NCBI RefSeq assembly: GCF_003626645.1
Contig: NZ_RBAM01000003.1
Location: forward strand, 434,001-498,000
DNA from: Streptomyces klenkii
GTDB lineage: Bacteria > Actinomycetota > Actinomycetes > Streptomycetales > Streptomycetaceae
Direction: 5' to 3'
DNA: 64,000 nt
Part shown: positions 8,506 to 17,400 of the stretch, piece by piece
Position numbering within the stretch: the first letter of the stretch is position 1
How the letters are laid out: the number at the start of each line of letters is the position of its first letter
Notes under the pieces: generated by a model
What the model was told of the DNA's origin: nothing
The model's database searches: none
The model's input: only the letters and a program-made list of their open reading frames with translations
Position numbers and translations under genes: made by a program

Positions 8506-8620
8506 GGTTCCCCGCCCTTCCCGTACCTCGTCCGTATCAACGGACGCTACGGCGGGCAAGGCCGGTACAGGCCGGGTTCGAACCCGCATCCCACGTGTGA
8601 GTGAACGACCCAGGACGGAG

Positions 8621-9334
8621 TCAGGCGGTCAGGCCCAAAGACCGGACCAGCTGCGCGAGTTCCTCGCGGAAGAGCTTGTCCGGGTTCAGCATCTGCGTGC
8701 GCAGGTGGCCGTAGATCTCCAGGCAGAGCAGGCCGTGCAGGTGTCCCCAGATGCGGAGCGCGAGCGCCACCGCCGCCGGAGGGAGGTCCGGGAAGGCCGG
8801 GCGGATCTTGCTGAGGAGGCCGGCGTCGAAGTCGGACCACTGGAAGTCCTCGGAGGCCTCGGAGGCCTCCGAGGCCCGCGGCCAAGCCGCGGCCGCGAGC
8901 GCCGTGAGCCCCGTGCAGACGCGTTGCGCGGCATCGGGCGCGGCGCCGCCTTCGGGGGCCTGGTAGCCGGGGACGGGGTCGCCGTAGATGAGGCGGAAGC
9001 CGGCGGGGTTGGCGAGGGCCCAGTTGCGGAAGGCGTGCGCCCAGGCCCGGATGCGGCCGGCCGGATCGTCCGCCGCGGTGGCGGCCCACGCGGCGTCGAC
9101 GGCGTCGGCGAGTCCGGTGTACACGTCGTCGATGAGCGCGGTGACCAGGTCGTCGCGGGTGGCGAAGTAGCCGTAGATGGCGTTGGCGGTCATGCCCATC
9201 TCGCGGGCGATGGCCCGCAGGGTGATGGCGTCCGGGCCGCCCGAGGCCATCAGCCGCAGTGCCACGTCCTTGATTTCGGCCGCCGTCTCGGCCCGCAGCC
9301 GCTCGCGCCGCCCTCTGGTCCTCGTCTCCGCCAC
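8621..9334 (-). CDS. TetR-family regulator
   Basis: A 237-residue protein (GTG start). It has an N-terminal TetR helix-turn-helix (ITLRAIAREMGMTANAIYGYF) and a C-terminal all-helical domain of the WHG/TetR_C_13 kind (FRLIYGDPVPGY ... IWGHLHGLLCLEIYGHL). A short SEASEASE repeat in the middle is encoded by repeated CCTCGGAGG units. It is divergent from an NAD(P)-binding protein gene with an inverted repeat between them, the standard layout of a TetR repressor and its target. Confidence 0.88.
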   Translation of the reverse strand: MAETRTRGRRERLRAETAAEIKDVALRLMASGGPDAITLRAIAREMGMTANAIYGYFATRDDLVTALIDDVYTGLADAVDAAWAATAADDPAGRIRAWAHAFRNWALANPAGFRLIYGDPVPGYQAPEGGAAPDAAQRVCTGLTALAAAAWPRASEASEASEDFQWSDFDAGLLSKIRPAFPDLPPAAVALALRIWGHLHGLLCLEIYGHLRTQMLNPDKLFREELAQLVRSLGLTA

Positions 9335-9374
9335 GCCGTCACTCTACAGCGGGCACTGGATTGATTGCCGTATC

Positions 9375-9397
9375 GAAACTTCACGCCGTATAGTTTC
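9375..9397. promoter_or_regulatory. Operator-like dyad between tetR and the NAD(P)-binding gene
   Basis: Perfect arms GAAACT (9375-9380) and AGTTTC (9392-9397) around 11 nt, in a locally AT-rich stretch containing a GTATAGTT promoter-like sequence. It is placed to control both divergent genes. This is the likely TetR operator (inference). Confidence 0.5.
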
Positions 9398-9449
9398 CGC
9401 ACGGCGTCACCCAGAGGGTCATTCCGACCCATTCCAAAGGGGGATAAAC

Positions 9450-10151
9450 ATGCACATCGGAGTCATAGGAGCTACCGGCACCATCGGCAGCCGCGTCGTC
9501 ACCGAAGCGCTCGGCAGGGGCCATGTCGTCACGGCGTTCAGCCGTGACGCCTCGCGGATCGAGGAGAGCCGCCCGAACGTGACGTGGGCGAGCGTCGACG
9601 TCCTCGACGCGGCGAGCATCGCCGCCGTCCTGCCCGGTCTGGACGTGCTGATCAGCGGCTTCCAGCCGGGCAACGCCGCCAAGGACATGGCAGACACCCT
9701 CCAGCGCTCCATCGCCGACCCCACCGTCCACACCACCGCCGCCCGGGCGCTGCTCAAGGCCCTGGAGAGCCACCCCAGGACGCGGCTGATCGTGATCGGC
9801 GGCGCCGGGAGCCTGGAGGTGGAGCCCGGCGTGGTGCTGGCGGACTCCGGCGAGCACCTGCACCGGACGCTCGACGAGGTCGGGCTGCCCAGGGAGTACG
9901 CGGCCGCGGTGCGCGGAGCCCGGGACGGCCTGAACGTCCTGCGGACGTCGAACCGCCTCTGGACCTACTTCAGCCCGGCCGAGGACATCGCCCCGGGCGA
10001 GCGCACCGGCCGGTTCCGGATCGGCGGCGACCAGGCGGTGCGGGATGCCGACGGGCGCAGCCGGGTCTCGGCGGAGGACGCCGCGGTCGCTCTGATCGAC
10101 GAGGTGGAGCTGCCCCGTTTCGTGCAGCGCCGCTTCACGATCGGATACTGA
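9450..10151 (+). CDS. NAD(P)-binding (NmrA/atypical SDR-like) protein
   Basis: A 233-residue Rossmann-fold protein. It starts with MHIGVIGATGTIGSRVV, the GxxGxxG dinucleotide motif of NAD(P)H-binding epimerase-like proteins. It continues with ISGFQPGN and LIVIGGAGSLE as in NADH-flavin reductase-like SDRs. A strong AAAGGGGG site precedes the ATG. The upstream in-frame extension runs into the tetR promoter and is rejected. It is probably an oxidoreductase or redox sensor induced when the divergent TetR protein is released; its substrate is not known. Confidence 0.85.
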   Translation: MHIGVIGATGTIGSRVVTEALGRGHVVTAFSRDASRIEESRPNVTWASVDVLDAASIAAVLPGLDVLISGFQPGNAAKDMADTLQRSIADPTVHTTAARALLKALESHPRTRLIVIGGAGSLEVEPGVVLADSGEHLHRTLDEVGLPREYAAAVRGARDGLNVLRTSNRLWTYFSPAEDIAPGERTGRFRIGGDQAVRDADGRSRVSAEDAAVALIDEVELPRFVQRRFTIGY

Positions 10152-10234
10152 TTCCCTCCTACGCGCCCCCCTCATATGGGTGAGAACCCCCGTAACTCCC
10201 CCTTCCGCCCCCGCCCTTGCGCGAAGCTCGGCGT

Positions 10235-10870
10235 ATGGACGCCGTACGGGTCGCACTGCTGAGGGAAGTGCTCGCCGGGACCGAGTGGTTGCAGGACACG
10301 CGCCGGTTCGCCGGGGCGTTGCGGGCCTCGGTGGCGCGGCGGCACGGGGGGCTGTTGCTGGTGGGGACGGAGGGGTACGAGCCGTGGCATCTGGCGGCGC
10401 ACCTGGATGACGAGGCGGCGTGGTCGGGGCTGCCGGAGCTGTCGCCGACGCTGGTGCGGCACCGGGTGCCGCCGGGGGTCCCCGCGCACCTGTCCGTCGG
10501 CCTGGGCAGGCTGGAGGCGGCGCGGCGGGGCGAGACGCTGCTGGTGGTGACCGCGGACGAGCCCGGGGACGGGCTGCTGGAGCGGGTGCACGACGCCCGG
10601 CGGGGCGGGGCGACCGTGCTGTCGCTGGACGGGGCGCCGGCGGAGGCCGGGGCGGAGCTGCGGGCGCTCGCGCACGATCAGCTCGCGGTGCCGCCGCCCG
10701 CGCCGTGTTCGACGCGGACGGAGCTGGATCTCGACACCGTGCAGCACCTGGTCAGCGCGGCCGCCGGGGAGAACGGGCTGCCCGCGCCGCGCGGCGGGCG
10801 GCGGCGGTTCCGGGACCGGCTGGCGCGGCTCGCCGATCAGCTGGCGGCACCGCCTCCGCCGCGCTGGTAA
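10235..10870 (+). CDS. Hypothetical protein with SIS-like alpha/beta pattern
   Basis: A 211-residue protein I cannot name. It is a soluble alpha/beta protein with GGLLLVGTEGYEPWHLA and ETLLVVTADEPGDGLLERVHDARRGGATVLSL, which has the strand-loop-helix rhythm of SIS or other Rossmann-like domains. A basic C-terminus (RGGRRRFRDRLARL) ends in a proline run. The ATG at 10235 is preferred to a TTG six codons upstream. It stands alone ahead of an MFS gene with an inverted repeat between them. Confidence 0.65.
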   Translation: MDAVRVALLREVLAGTEWLQDTRRFAGALRASVARRHGGLLLVGTEGYEPWHLAAHLDDEAAWSGLPELSPTLVRHRVPPGVPAHLSVGLGRLEAARRGETLLVVTADEPGDGLLERVHDARRGGATVLSLDGAPAEAGAELRALAHDQLAVPPPAPCSTRTELDLDTVQHLVSAAAGENGLPAPRGGRRRFRDRLARLADQLAAPPPPRW

Positions 10871-10884
10871 CCCCATAAGGCTCC

Positions 10885-10950
10885 AAGCGGAAGACCAGCT
10901 TCGAAAAAGCGTTTGCTGCCGGTCTTCCGCTTATGGACCATGGTCTTCCG
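10885..10950. promoter_or_regulatory. Inverted plus direct repeat covering the MFS promoter and start codon
   Basis: A perfect 12-nt inverted repeat, AAGCGGAAGACC (10885-10896) and GGTCTTCCGCTT (10921-10932), is followed by a third copy GGTCTTCCG (10942-10950) whose last base is the first base of the GTG start. CCATAAG flanks the left arm and ATGG the right. The centre has TCGAAAAAGCG. This could be an operator or an RNA hairpin that hides the ribosome-binding region. Confidence 0.6.
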
Positions 10951-12275
10951 TGACTGCGCAAGACCCCCCTCCCCTTTCTCCTTCTTCCCGGCGGCTCCGT
11001 GCCCTGTTGCCCGACCTGACGCCCTGGCACTCCTCCCGCGACTTCCGCCGCATGTGGGTGGCGGGTCTCGTCACCGTCTTCGGTACGTTCCTGACGTTCA
11101 TCGCCGTACCGCTCCAGCTCAAGGAGCTGACCGGGTCGGCGCTGGCCGTCGGTGCGGTCGGCGTGGTCGAGCTGGTCCCGCTGGTGGTCTTCGGTCTCTA
11201 CGGCGGCGCGCTCGCCGACGCCGTCGACCGGCGCAAGCTGATCCTGTGGACGGAGGCCGGTCTCGGCGTCCTCTCCGCGCTCCTGCTCCTCAACACCCTC
11301 CTGCCGCACCCCATGCTGTGGCCGCTGTACGTGGTAGCGGCGCTGGTCAGCGCGCTGAGCGGGTTGCAGCGGCCGGCGATGCAGGCGATCGTGCCGCGCG
11401 TCGTCGCGCACGACCAGCTGCCCGCGGCGATCGCGCTGAACTCGATGCGCTGGCAGGTCGGCGCCATCGCCGGCCCGTCCCTGGCGGGCGTGCTCATCGC
11501 GTTCGCGGGCCTGCCGTGGGCGTACGCGCTGGACGTCGTCTCGTACGCGGTCTCCGCCCTGCTGCTCTTCGGGCTCGCTCCCTCCCCGGCCGCGCGCGAA
11601 GCCGACAAGCCGTCGTTGCGCGGCATATGGGAGGGCGCGCAGTACGCGTGGAGCCGCAAGGAGCTGCTCGGCACGTACGTGATCGACATGGCGGCGATGC
11701 TGTTCGCGTTCCCCACGGCGATCTTCCCGTTCCTCGCCGACGATCTGGGCGCGCCGTGGGCGCTGGGCCTGATGTACGCGGCGGGCGCGGTGGGCTCCCT
11801 GGTGGTGAGCCTGACCAGCGGCTGGGCGTCGCGGGTCCACCGGCACGGCCGGATGGTCGTCTACGCGGCGCTGGGCTGGGGCGCGGCGATGGCCGTCGCG
11901 GGCTGGCTGGGCAACGTGTGGCTGGTGCTGCTGTTCCTGGCGGTGGCGGGCGGCTGCGACATGGTGAGCGGCCTGTTCCGGTCGGCGATCTGGGACCAGA
12001 CGATCCCGGACGAGCTGCGGGGCCGGCTGGCCGGGATCGAGATGCTCTCGTACTCGATCGGCCCGCAGCTGGGCCAGGTCCGGGCGGGCGGCATGGCGTC
12101 CCTGACGAACGTGCGGGCCTCGGTGTGGGCCGGCGGGCTGGCGTGCGTGGCGTCGGTGGGGCTGCTGGCCGCGTCGCTGCCGAAGCTGATGTCGTACGAC
12201 CAGCGGACGGACGAGCACGCGGCGCGGATGCGGCGCGTGAAGGCTGCCGCGGACGTAGTGGCCGAGGCCGCTTAG
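10950..12275 (+). CDS. MFS exporter, EntS-like
   Basis: A 441-residue protein with ~11-12 transmembrane helices after a cytoplasmic N-terminus. Its N-terminal pattern SSRDFRRMWVAGLVTVFGTFLTFIAVPLQ and the loop motif GGALADAVDRRKLI are those of the EntS/enterobactin-exporter branch of MFS proteins. The GTG start has no obvious ribosome-binding site and lies at the edge of a repeat array. Siderophore export would suit the iron-rich neighbourhood, but no biosynthetic genes are visible, so the substrate is open. Confidence 0.82.
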   Translation: MTAQDPPPLSPSSRRLRALLPDLTPWHSSRDFRRMWVAGLVTVFGTFLTFIAVPLQLKELTGSALAVGAVGVVELVPLVVFGLYGGALADAVDRRKLILWTEAGLGVLSALLLLNTLLPHPMLWPLYVVAALVSALSGLQRPAMQAIVPRVVAHDQLPAAIALNSMRWQVGAIAGPSLAGVLIAFAGLPWAYALDVVSYAVSALLLFGLAPSPAAREADKPSLRGIWEGAQYAWSRKELLGTYVIDMAAMLFAFPTAIFPFLADDLGAPWALGLMYAAGAVGSLVVSLTSGWASRVHRHGRMVVYAALGWGAAMAVAGWLGNVWLVLLFLAVAGGCDMVSGLFRSAIWDQTIPDELRGRLAGIEMLSYSIGPQLGQVRAGGMASLTNVRASVWAGGLACVASVGLLAASLPKLMSYDQRTDEHAARMRRVKAAADVVAEAA

Positions 12276-12421
12276 GCACCGCCGGTCACGCCGGTGGGGG
12301 CTTAGCGCCGTCGCGGCGGGAGTGAAAGGCGAGGCCTTTCAACCGCACTGCGTTTCTTGCCGCAGGCAAGAGATTCCCGCCGCGACGGCGCGCAACCCCC
12401 ACCAGGGGGCCCGGCGGTGCC
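12276..12421. repeat. 146-nt multi-hairpin inverted repeat
   Basis: Outer arms GGCACCGCCGG (12276-12286) / CCGGCGGTGCC (12411-12421), then GGTGGGGG / CCCCCACC, then GCGCCGTCGCGGCGGGA / TCCCGCCGCGACGGCGC pair in register. The centre has two small hairpins (GAAAGGC-GAG-GCCTTTC and TTGCC-GCA-GGCAA). It starts one base after the MFS stop and ends nine bases before the stop of the convergent small gene. It is either a bidirectional terminator or a MITE-like repeat. Confidence 0.75.
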
Positions 12422-12430
12422 GGACCGGCC

Positions 12431-12670
12431 TCAGCCCGCCTTCGGGCCCTCGCCGCCGGCGTCCGCGTCATCGTTCCAGCGCGGATCCGTCCGCCATTCC
12501 TCGTTCCGCTCGCGCGCCGTCTCCATCGCGTGGGACGCCTCCTCGCGCGTGTCGTACGGGCCCAGCCGGTCCGCGGCGCGGCACTCCGGGCCCTCCTCGA
12601 CCGTGCCGTGCTTCAGGCAGTAGTACCACTCGCCCGGCTTGCCCTCCGGGCGCTTCTTGAACAGGGCCAT
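12431..12670 (-). CDS. Small SPOR-like protein
   Basis: A 79-residue protein (ATG at 12670; an 11-codon upstream extension is less likely). It begins [27 protein letters not shown], with [23 protein letters not shown] next, resembling the SPOR-like small proteins encoded beside map in streptomycetes. It has two Cys and is strongly acidic near its end. It is divergent from map with only 68 nt between starts. The function is unknown. Confidence 0.72.
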   Translation of the reverse strand: MALFKKRPEGKPGEWYYCLKHGTVEEGPECRAADRLGPYDTREEASHAMETARERNEEWRTDPRWNDDADAGGEGPKAG

Positions 12671-12738
12671 CGGGATCTCCCTCACATCCGTTCTCTCGCC
12701 CACATGCTCCCCGATGGGCCCTGGCTACACTCGCTGAC

Positions 12739-13596
12739 ATGTCTGGCCAGTCGCTTCTCACGCCGGGGACCCTGTCCCCCACCCGCCCCGTCCCCGCCTC
12801 CATCGCGCGGCCCGAGTACGTCGGGAAGGCGGCGCCCACCCCGTACTCCGGCCCGGAGGTCCAGGACGCGGAGACGATCGAGCGGATGCGCGTCGCGGGG
12901 CGCATCGCCGCGCGGGCGATGGAGGAGGCGGCCAAGCTGATCGCCCCGGGCGTGACGACGGACGAGCTGGACCGCGTCGCGCACGAGTACATGTGCGACC
13001 ACGGCGCCTACCCCTCCACGCTCGGCTACCGCGGCTTCCCGAAGTCGCTGTGCGCGTCGATCAACGAGGTCATCTGCCACGGCATCCCCGACTCGACCGT
13101 CATGCGCGACGGCGACATCGTGAACCTGGACGTCACGGCGTACATCGGCGGCGTCCACGGCGACAACAACGCCACTTACCTGTGCGGTGACGTGGACGAG
13201 GAGTCGCGCCTGCTCGTCGAGCGGACGCAGGAGGCGCTGAACCGCGCGATCAAGGCGGTCAAGCCGGGGCGCCGGATCAACATCATCGGCCGGGTCATCG
13301 AGTCGTACGCCAAGCGCTTCGGCTACGGCGTCGTCCGTGACTTCACGGGCCACGGCATCAACTCGTCCTTCCACTCCGGCCTGATCGTCCCGCACTACGA
13401 CAGCCCGCACCACGACACCCTGATCCAGCCCGGCATGACGTTCACGATCGAGCCGATGCTGACGCTCGGGACGTACGAGTACGACATGTGGGAGGACGGG
13501 TGGACGGTCGTCACGAAGGACCGGAAGCGGACGGCGCAGTTCGAGCACACGCTGGTGGTGACGGACACGGGCGCGGAGGTCCTCACCCTTCCGTAG
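12739..13596 (+). CDS. map: Methionine aminopeptidase, type I
   Basis: A 285-residue dinuclear metallopeptidase that removes initiator Met. Metal ligands are visible: Asp in IVNLDVTAY, Asp in [11 protein letters not shown], His in DFTGHGIN, Glu in FTIEPML and Glu in QFEHTLVV. The substrate-site His lies in EVICHGIP. An N-terminal ~40-residue extension ([17 protein letters not shown]) is typical of actinobacterial MetAPs that bind the ribosome. Streptomycetes carry several map genes; this is one of the stand-alone copies. Confidence 0.93.
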   Translation: MSGQSLLTPGTLSPTRPVPASIARPEYVGKAAPTPYSGPEVQDAETIERMRVAGRIAARAMEEAAKLIAPGVTTDELDRVAHEYMCDHGAYPSTLGYRGFPKSLCASINEVICHGIPDSTVMRDGDIVNLDVTAYIGGVHGDNNATYLCGDVDEESRLLVERTQEALNRAIKAVKPGRRINIIGRVIESYAKRFGYGVVRDFTGHGINSSFHSGLIVPHYDSPHHDTLIQPGMTFTIEPMLTLGTYEYDMWEDGWTVVTKDRKRTAQFEHTLVVTDTGAEVLTLP

Positions 13597-13657
13597 GTGC
13601 TGCGGGGCGGGCGTCCGGGCGCTAACGTTTTACCGACGGGCCGTCGGGAAGTCATTG

Positions 13658-13675
13658 ACTTAGGTAAGCCTAAGT
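13658..13675. promoter_or_regulatory. Iron box (DmdR/IdeR-type) before haem oxygenase
   Basis: ACTTAGG-TAAG-CCTAAGT, perfect 7-nt arms, matches the actinobacterial iron box TTAGGTTAGGCTAACCTAA in its outer half-sites. It lies 56 nt before the haem oxygenase start. Fe-loaded DmdR1 should repress the gene when iron is sufficient. Confidence 0.85.
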
Positions 13676-13730
13676 AGCAGGATGGCTTCTCGTCGCCACG
13701 CCCGTCCCCTCGGCCATCCGGAGGTCCGCC

Positions 13731-14405
13731 TTGGACGTGTCCGCCAGCACCGCCGCCAGCACGCCGTTCTCCGCGCTGATCCGCAATGCCTCGCACGAGC
13801 AGCACACGGAGGCGGAGAACTCCACGTTCATGAGCGACATGCTCGGCGGCCGCCTCGGCGTCGACGCCTACCGCCGCTACACCGAGCAGCTCTGGTTCGT
13901 CTACCGCGCCCTGGAGTCGGCCTCCGCGGCCCTCGCGGAGGATCCCGTGGCCGGGCCCTTCCTGCTCCCCGCGCTGGCCCGCACCGCGGAGCTGGAGCGC
14001 GACCTGGCGCATCTCGGCGGCCCGGACTGGCGCGGCGGCCTCACGCCGCTGCCCGCCACGGCGCGGTACGCGGCCCGGATCGAGGAGTGCGCGCGCGACT
14101 GGCCCGCGGGCTACGTCGCCCACCACTACACGCGCTATCTGGGCGACCTCTCCGGCGGCCAGATCATCCGCGGCACCGCCGAGAAGACGTGGGGCTTCGC
14201 CCGCAAGGGCGACGGCGTGCGCTTCTACGTCTTCGAGGCCATAGCCAACCCGGCCGCCTTCAAGCGCGAGTACCGCGAGCTGCTGGACGCCCTGCCGGTG
14301 GACGACCTGGAGAAGCAGCGCGTGGTGGACGAGTGCAAGCGCGCCTTCGCGCTGAACACGGCGGTTTTCCAGGACCTGGGGCGGGAGTTCCCGCTCAGCG
14401 CCTGA
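13731..14405 (+). CDS. Haem oxygenase (biliverdin-forming), HmuO-like
   Basis: A 224-residue helical protein that opens haem to biliverdin, CO and Fe2+. The proximal haem ligand is the His in EQHTEAENS. The distal helix carries YLGDLSGGQIIRG, the family signature. The TTG at 13731 lies 6 nt after GGAGG; a GTG two codons later is the alternative. The upstream iron box implies expression in iron starvation, so it would release iron from haem imported by the HmuTUV system encoded ~9 kb away. It is convergent with the caspase/STAND gene, with only 10 nt between stops. Confidence 0.93.
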   Translation: MDVSASTAASTPFSALIRNASHEQHTEAENSTFMSDMLGGRLGVDAYRRYTEQLWFVYRALESASAALAEDPVAGPFLLPALARTAELERDLAHLGGPDWRGGLTPLPATARYAARIEECARDWPAGYVAHHYTRYLGDLSGGQIIRGTAEKTWGFARKGDGVRFYVFEAIANPAAFKREYRELLDALPVDDLEKQRVVDECKRAFALNTAVFQDLGREFPLSA

Positions 14406-14415
14406 CGGGAGCGGC

Positions 14416-17400
14416 CTAGCAGGAGCGCTGGTAGGCCACGTCGGAGAAGAGGTTCTTCCAGTCCTCCTCGGGCACGCTCGCCGGGGAGGTCCGGCACAGG
14501 TCCGCGTAGAGCCGGTCGGTGTCGGGGTGCAGGAGGAACGTCAGCGTGCCCGCCTCGTAGCCGCTCTTCCCGGTCGAGATCGCGATGAGGGGCCGCCGGT
14601 CCGGGAAGAGGACGACGCGGCTCGCCTCCGGCAGCGCGGCGAAGTAGGGCGTGCGCCAGTCCCCGCCGGGCCCGATGTCCCAGATCCGGTACGGCTTCTT
14701 GCCCGTCAGGGCCCGGCCGCGGCCGAAGCCCCTGTCGATGTCGGCTTGGTTCTCGCCCGGCTCCAGGGGCATGGTGCGCGTCTTACGAGGGTTCCGGAAG
14801 TCCTTCACGTCCCAGAACTGAAGGGTGTTGTTCCGGTCGACGGCCGCCAGCATGTCACCGCCGATCGTCTGATAGCCGTTCACGCCGAGCGGCAGCGAGC
14901 CGCCCCGCCGCGGCCGGTCGGGGTCGGACAGGTCCCATATCGCCCAGGTCCGGCCGGGCATCTCCGTCAGCAGGAGGGGCCGGGTGCCGGGGTTCCCGAA
15001 GCCGATCCTCCCGTCGGGCTTCATGCCCGTGACAGCTCCCGCCCGCCGGGGGCGGCCGGGGTCGGAGACGTCCCAGAGCTGCACCTTTCCGTTCTCCTCC
15101 GGGGTCTCGACGACCCGGTCGGTCAGGAACCAGATGCTCGACGTGAAGTCCTTCGTGCTGCCCTCGAACACCGACCGCCGGACGGGCGTGCGCGGCTTGC
15201 TCACGTCCCACAGCTCGATGCGGTGGTCGAACGTCCGCCCGAGGGCCAGCAGCCGGCCGTCGGGGCTGAAGCCGACGTTCACGTCCGGGGCGGTGAGGGT
15301 GATGTCGCCGCCCTGGACCGGGGCGCCGGGCCCGCTCATGTCCCACAGGCGGAAGACGTGCTCGTTGGTGCTCCTCGTCCACTTGTGGGCCAGGAAGAGG
15401 GACGTGGCGGGCAGGAAGTTCCGGGCCTCCCAGTCCTGCGGGAGCGTGAACTTCAGCCGCGGCGCCGTCCAGCGGCTGACGTCCCACACCCGGCTCGTCG
15501 CCTCCTCCGAGCCTCTCGTCCGCTCCTCCGTGATCATGAGGGTGCCGTCGGGGCTGATGGGGCTGGTCCCCATATCGGCGTAAGGCAGGGAGCCGAGGGC
15601 CGCCGGGGCGGGCGGGCGCTGCGGCCACAGCCGTACCGTGCCCTCGTCCCCTCCTGCGGCGAGGTAGGCGCCTCCGGGATCCCAGGCGACGGTCCGGGCG
15701 GGCGCGCTCACCGGCAGGGGGTTGCCCTCCGCGAGGGTGTCGAAGAGCGCGGAGTCCTTGTCCCCGACGCTCCGCAGGAACAATGCGCTGGGCGCCGCCT
15801 TTCCGGAGCTCTGATCAGCCGCCCCCGCCAGGATGGCGCCGTCCTTGCTGAAGCCGAGGCCGGGCAGGTCGTCGAACTTCCAGTACGGGTAGGTCTTGGC
15901 CGGCGCGAGGGACTTCAGCCGCTCGCCTCCCTCCACCGTCCACCCGGACAAGTCACTCTTCCGGCTCGCCCCCGCGAGCAGATCGCGCCGCGGGTGGAAC
16001 GCGACCCTCGTCGCCGTCCCGGTCGTCGCCGTGTCCTTCAGGGCGGGCCGGGCCGGATCCCGTACGTCCCACAGTCCGACCGCACCCGACCCGCCGGACC
16101 CGTCAGCCGCGCCCAGCGTGCCGCTGCTCACGGCCAGCAGCCGGCCGTCCCGGTTGAACGCGACCGACACCACGTCCTGTTCGGCGACCGTCCGGTCGGT
16201 GCGCAGCTCCGGCCGGGCGGGGTCGGCGAGGTCCCAGAGCAGGAGCCGGCCCTTCTCCAGGCCCGCCGCCACCGTCCTGCTGTCGGGGCTGAAGGCCAGC
16301 GAGGACGCGGCCCCGCCGGGTGCTCCGCGCGCGGCGAGGCGGCGCGGGCTCTGCGGGTCGGTGGTGTCCCACACCGCGAACCCGCCGGGCGTCTGCGCGG
16401 CCAGCAAGCGCGTACGGGGGTGGAAGGCGACGGCCGCCGTGGAGCCGAGGTCCAGGGCGGCGGCCTTGCGCGGGGCGGTCGGGCGGCTCACGTCCCACAG
16501 TTGCACCCGGCCGCCGCGCTGGCTCGTCACCAGCACCTTGCCGTCCCCGCTGTACGCGATGTGGAGCACGGGCTCGCCCGTCCCCTTGAGGTCCACGGGC
16601 ACCCGGGACATCTGTGCGGCGTACAGGCTCGACCGGCTCTCGGGGGTCTTCGCCAGGCGGTAGGAGGCGAGGCTCAGCCGGAACGCCGTCAGGGGATCGC
16701 GCTCGCGCAGCGCGTCGGCCTTGGCTGCCAGTTGACGGGAGAGCAGCACCGACTCCCGGTCCTCGGCACGGTGCTGCGCGCCCCGCGCCAGGACCGCGAG
16801 CGTGGACGCGAGGACCGCGAGGACGACGACGATCGCGAGGCCCGCCCGCTGGGCTGTCTTGCGGCGCCGCTGGGCGCGGCCGCTCGCCGCGAGGAAGTCC
16901 TGCTCCACCGGGCGCAGCGGCAGCTGCCGCCCGAGCCCGTCATCGCCGGCCGTCAGGGAGCGGGCCGCCGCCAGGTGCTTGCCCGCGTACAGGCCGCTGG
17001 AGGGGCGGCCCGCTTCGGCCCAGGCGTCGGCGGCGTCGTCCAGCCTGCGGCGCACCAGCAGCCCGTCGAGGTCGGCGTTGATCCAGTCGCGGAGCCGGGG
17101 CCAGCCGTGGAGCAGGGAGTCGTGGCAGAGCTGGGCCTGGCCGTCGTCGACGACGGCCAGGCGGGCGTCGGCGAGGCGGCCGAGCAGCTCCGCGTGGCTG
17201 CCGAGCTCGCCGGTGCGGACCCGGCGCCGTACGGCCTTGCCGTCGCCGTCCACCAGCCGCACCATGCGCAGCAGGAGTTCGCGTAAGGCGCGCCGGCCGT
17301 CGGCGTCGAGGGCGTCGTGGATGTGTTCGGCGGTGTTGCCGACGGAGGCGCGGATGCCTCCGGTGGCCTGGTAGCCGGCGAAGGTCAGCCGGTCGCCGTG

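Noticed and set aside
8572..8595. GGGTTCGAACCC, like the T-arm of a tRNA
   Set aside because: The stem positions beyond three G-C pairs do not match on either strand, and no acceptor, D or anticodon arms are nearby.
14527..17286. Long open frame on the plus strand opposite the caspase/STAND gene (919 residues)
   Set aside because: Its sequence is the Arg/Gly/Ala/Val-rich pattern of an antisense shadow in high-GC DNA, and the opposite strand has clear catalytic motifs.
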